A DNA stretch of 6,155 nucleotides from Candidatus Sulfotelmatobacter sp. (GTDB taxonomy: Bacteria; Acidobacteriota; Terriglobia; Terriglobales; Acidobacteriaceae). How positions within the stretch are numbered: position 1 is the first letter of the stretch; each line of letters opens with the position of its first letter. Positions 5,320 to 6,155 of this stretch are shown piece after piece. The notes under the pieces are model-generated. The model was not told the origin of the DNA, searched no databases, and saw only the letters and a program-made list of their open reading frames with translations. The DNA lies in assembly GCA_030045935.1 (NCBI GenBank), contig JASIEN010000641.1:1-6155 (forward strand), written 5' to 3'. The translations under genes were made by a program, and so were the position numbers.

Positions 5320-6155
5320 TTACTTTGACGGTTGTTGCGCGGGTGACGCGGGTTTTGCGAATTTGGCATCGTCCACGGGAACGTTTTCTTTTACGTCTGA
5401 AATCTGAATAGTGAAGCGGCCGCTGGGTCGAGCCAGAGTCCAACGAAAGGGAATTCTCACGTCCCCGGCCTGGCGGTAATCCGCGTAGTCGATTTGCGTG
5501 GGCAGCAAGCCAAAGGGAGTGTCGGCATAGCGAGTCAGCCGGACTAGAAGTCCCGAATTCTTGTCAAAATAGAGACGCAGTGGCGGCTTGCCTTCACGGC
5601 GGCCGATGATGAGGTACGTATCTGTGTCTGCGATTTTCTCGCTTCCCCGTACTTCGGCCTTATTGAACATTTCCTTCAAATGCGCGGGGAAGTGAAGATC
5701 CGCGTCCATCGCGGCCGCATCGAGTTCCTGGCCGTGCATGTCGCGGGGTGGACGAGGGGGAATGCCCAGCCAGCCTTCGTGACCATCGAACGCCGTAATG
5801 CTGTCTCCGTCAGGCGTGTGAGTGAATGAAATTCGCTTGTCTGGATCTTTGCAGTAAATGTCGATGGAAACGGTTCTGTCTCCAAAAGTGATTGTGCCTT
5901 TCATGACGCGACTGGTGATATCGTCGATTGCGCTTGCTCCGCCGACTGCTTTCACATATCTGTCGAACAATTGATCGGGTGATGGCGCATCTTTGTCCTC
6001 ACTGTGCTCGCTTTTCTCGGCGGCTGCGGCGGCTTCCATCAATGGCTTAATATCGTCTGCCCTGACTGGAGGGGTGGCAACCGGATTCGTGCTGCCGCGA
6101 TGACAGGAGAAGCAGGTGACCTCACGGTGGCCATCGAAATTATCTTTATTAATGG
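5320..6155 (-). CDS. c-type cytochrome (reaction-centre cytochrome c subunit-like) fused to a LolA/lipoprotein-like domain, 5' partial
   Basis: The frame is open from the right edge to TAA at 5320-5322, giving 277 visible residues with the N-terminus missing. The first visible part reads NKDNFDGHREVTCFSCHRGSTNPVATPPV, with a covalent haem-binding CxxCH (CFSCH). This resembles the last haem segment of acidobacterial proteins annotated as photosynthetic reaction-centre cytochrome c subunit (recollection, not searched). An Ala/Glu/Lys-rich linker follows, then from about residue 58 a domain of about 210 residues: LFDRYVKAVGGASAIDDITSR, FDGHEGW, LRLYFDKNSGLLVRL, LPTQIDYADYR and NVPVDDAKFAKP. This is the pattern of LolA/outer-membrane-lipoprotein-sorting-like beta domains. 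Such fusions are expected outside the cytoplasm, because haem is attached in the periplasm. The TTG at 6042 and ATG at 6039 are internal, not starts, since the conserved haem motif lies upstream in frame. Electron partner and role are unknown. Confidence 0.85.
   Translation of the reverse strand, partial: INKDNFDGHREVTCFSCHRGSTNPVATPPVRADDIKPLMEAAAAAEKSEHSEDKDAPSPDQLFDRYVKAVGGASAIDDITSRVMKGTITFGDRTVSIDIYCKDPDKRISFTHTPDGDSITAFDGHEGWLGIPPRPPRDMHGQELDAAAMDADLHFPAHLKEMFNKAEVRGSEKIADTDTYLIIGRREGKPPLRLYFDKNSGLLVRLTRYADTPFGLLPTQIDYADYRQAGDVRIPFRWTLARPSGRFTIQISDVKENVPVDDAKFAKPASPAQQPSK
6100..6114 (-). other. CxxCH haem c attachment motif
   Basis: On the minus strand these five codons read Cys-Phe-Ser-Cys-His, followed by Arg-Gly-Ser. 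The two cysteines would bind one haem c by thioether bonds and the histidine would be an axial ligand. It is the only CxxCH in the visible part; further motifs may lie beyond the window edge. Confidence 0.85.

Overview
The window looks like ordinary chromosomal DNA from a member of the Acidobacteriota. This is inferred from the protein families (above all a CxxCH cytochrome domain joined to a LolA/outer-membrane-lipoprotein-like domain) and from the many GC-rich palindromic intergenic repeats. It was not tested by a database search. No mobile element, CRISPR array, tRNA or rRNA was seen.

Layout, left to right. Bases 2-169 (+) are the last 55 codons of a P1-family (DmpA/S58) peptidase. An 88-base convergent spacer with a hairpin repeat follows. 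Everything else is on the minus strand. In transcription order (right to left) these are: the C-terminal part of a c-type cytochrome/lipoprotein-like fusion (5320 to the right edge, 5' end outside the window), an ammonium transporter amt (3616-5037), a PII signalling protein of the glnB/glnK type (3074-3412) and glnD, the PII uridylyltransferase/uridylyl-removing enzyme (258-2858). The three non-coding spacers between the minus-strand genes are 203-282 bases long. Each carries short perfect palindromes, several built on a GGCT-RA-AGCC core.

The amt, PII and glnD genes form a self-contained nitrogen-sensing module: a channel for ammonium, the PII trimer that can plug it and read 2-oxoglutarate/ATP/ADP, and the enzyme that adds or removes UMP on PII Tyr51 according to glutamine. 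All key residues I could check are present in the three proteins (Amt twin histidines, PII Tyr51 and nucleotide loops, GlnD nucleotidyltransferase and HD residues), so the module looks functional. No NtrB/NtrC gene or convincing sigma-54 promoter is visible.

I do not see a clearly new biological system. The points most worth a second look are the cytochrome fusion, whose haem motif is lost if the gene is started at the first internal start codon; the compact amt-PII-glnD arrangement; and the layered repeat families that fill the spacers.
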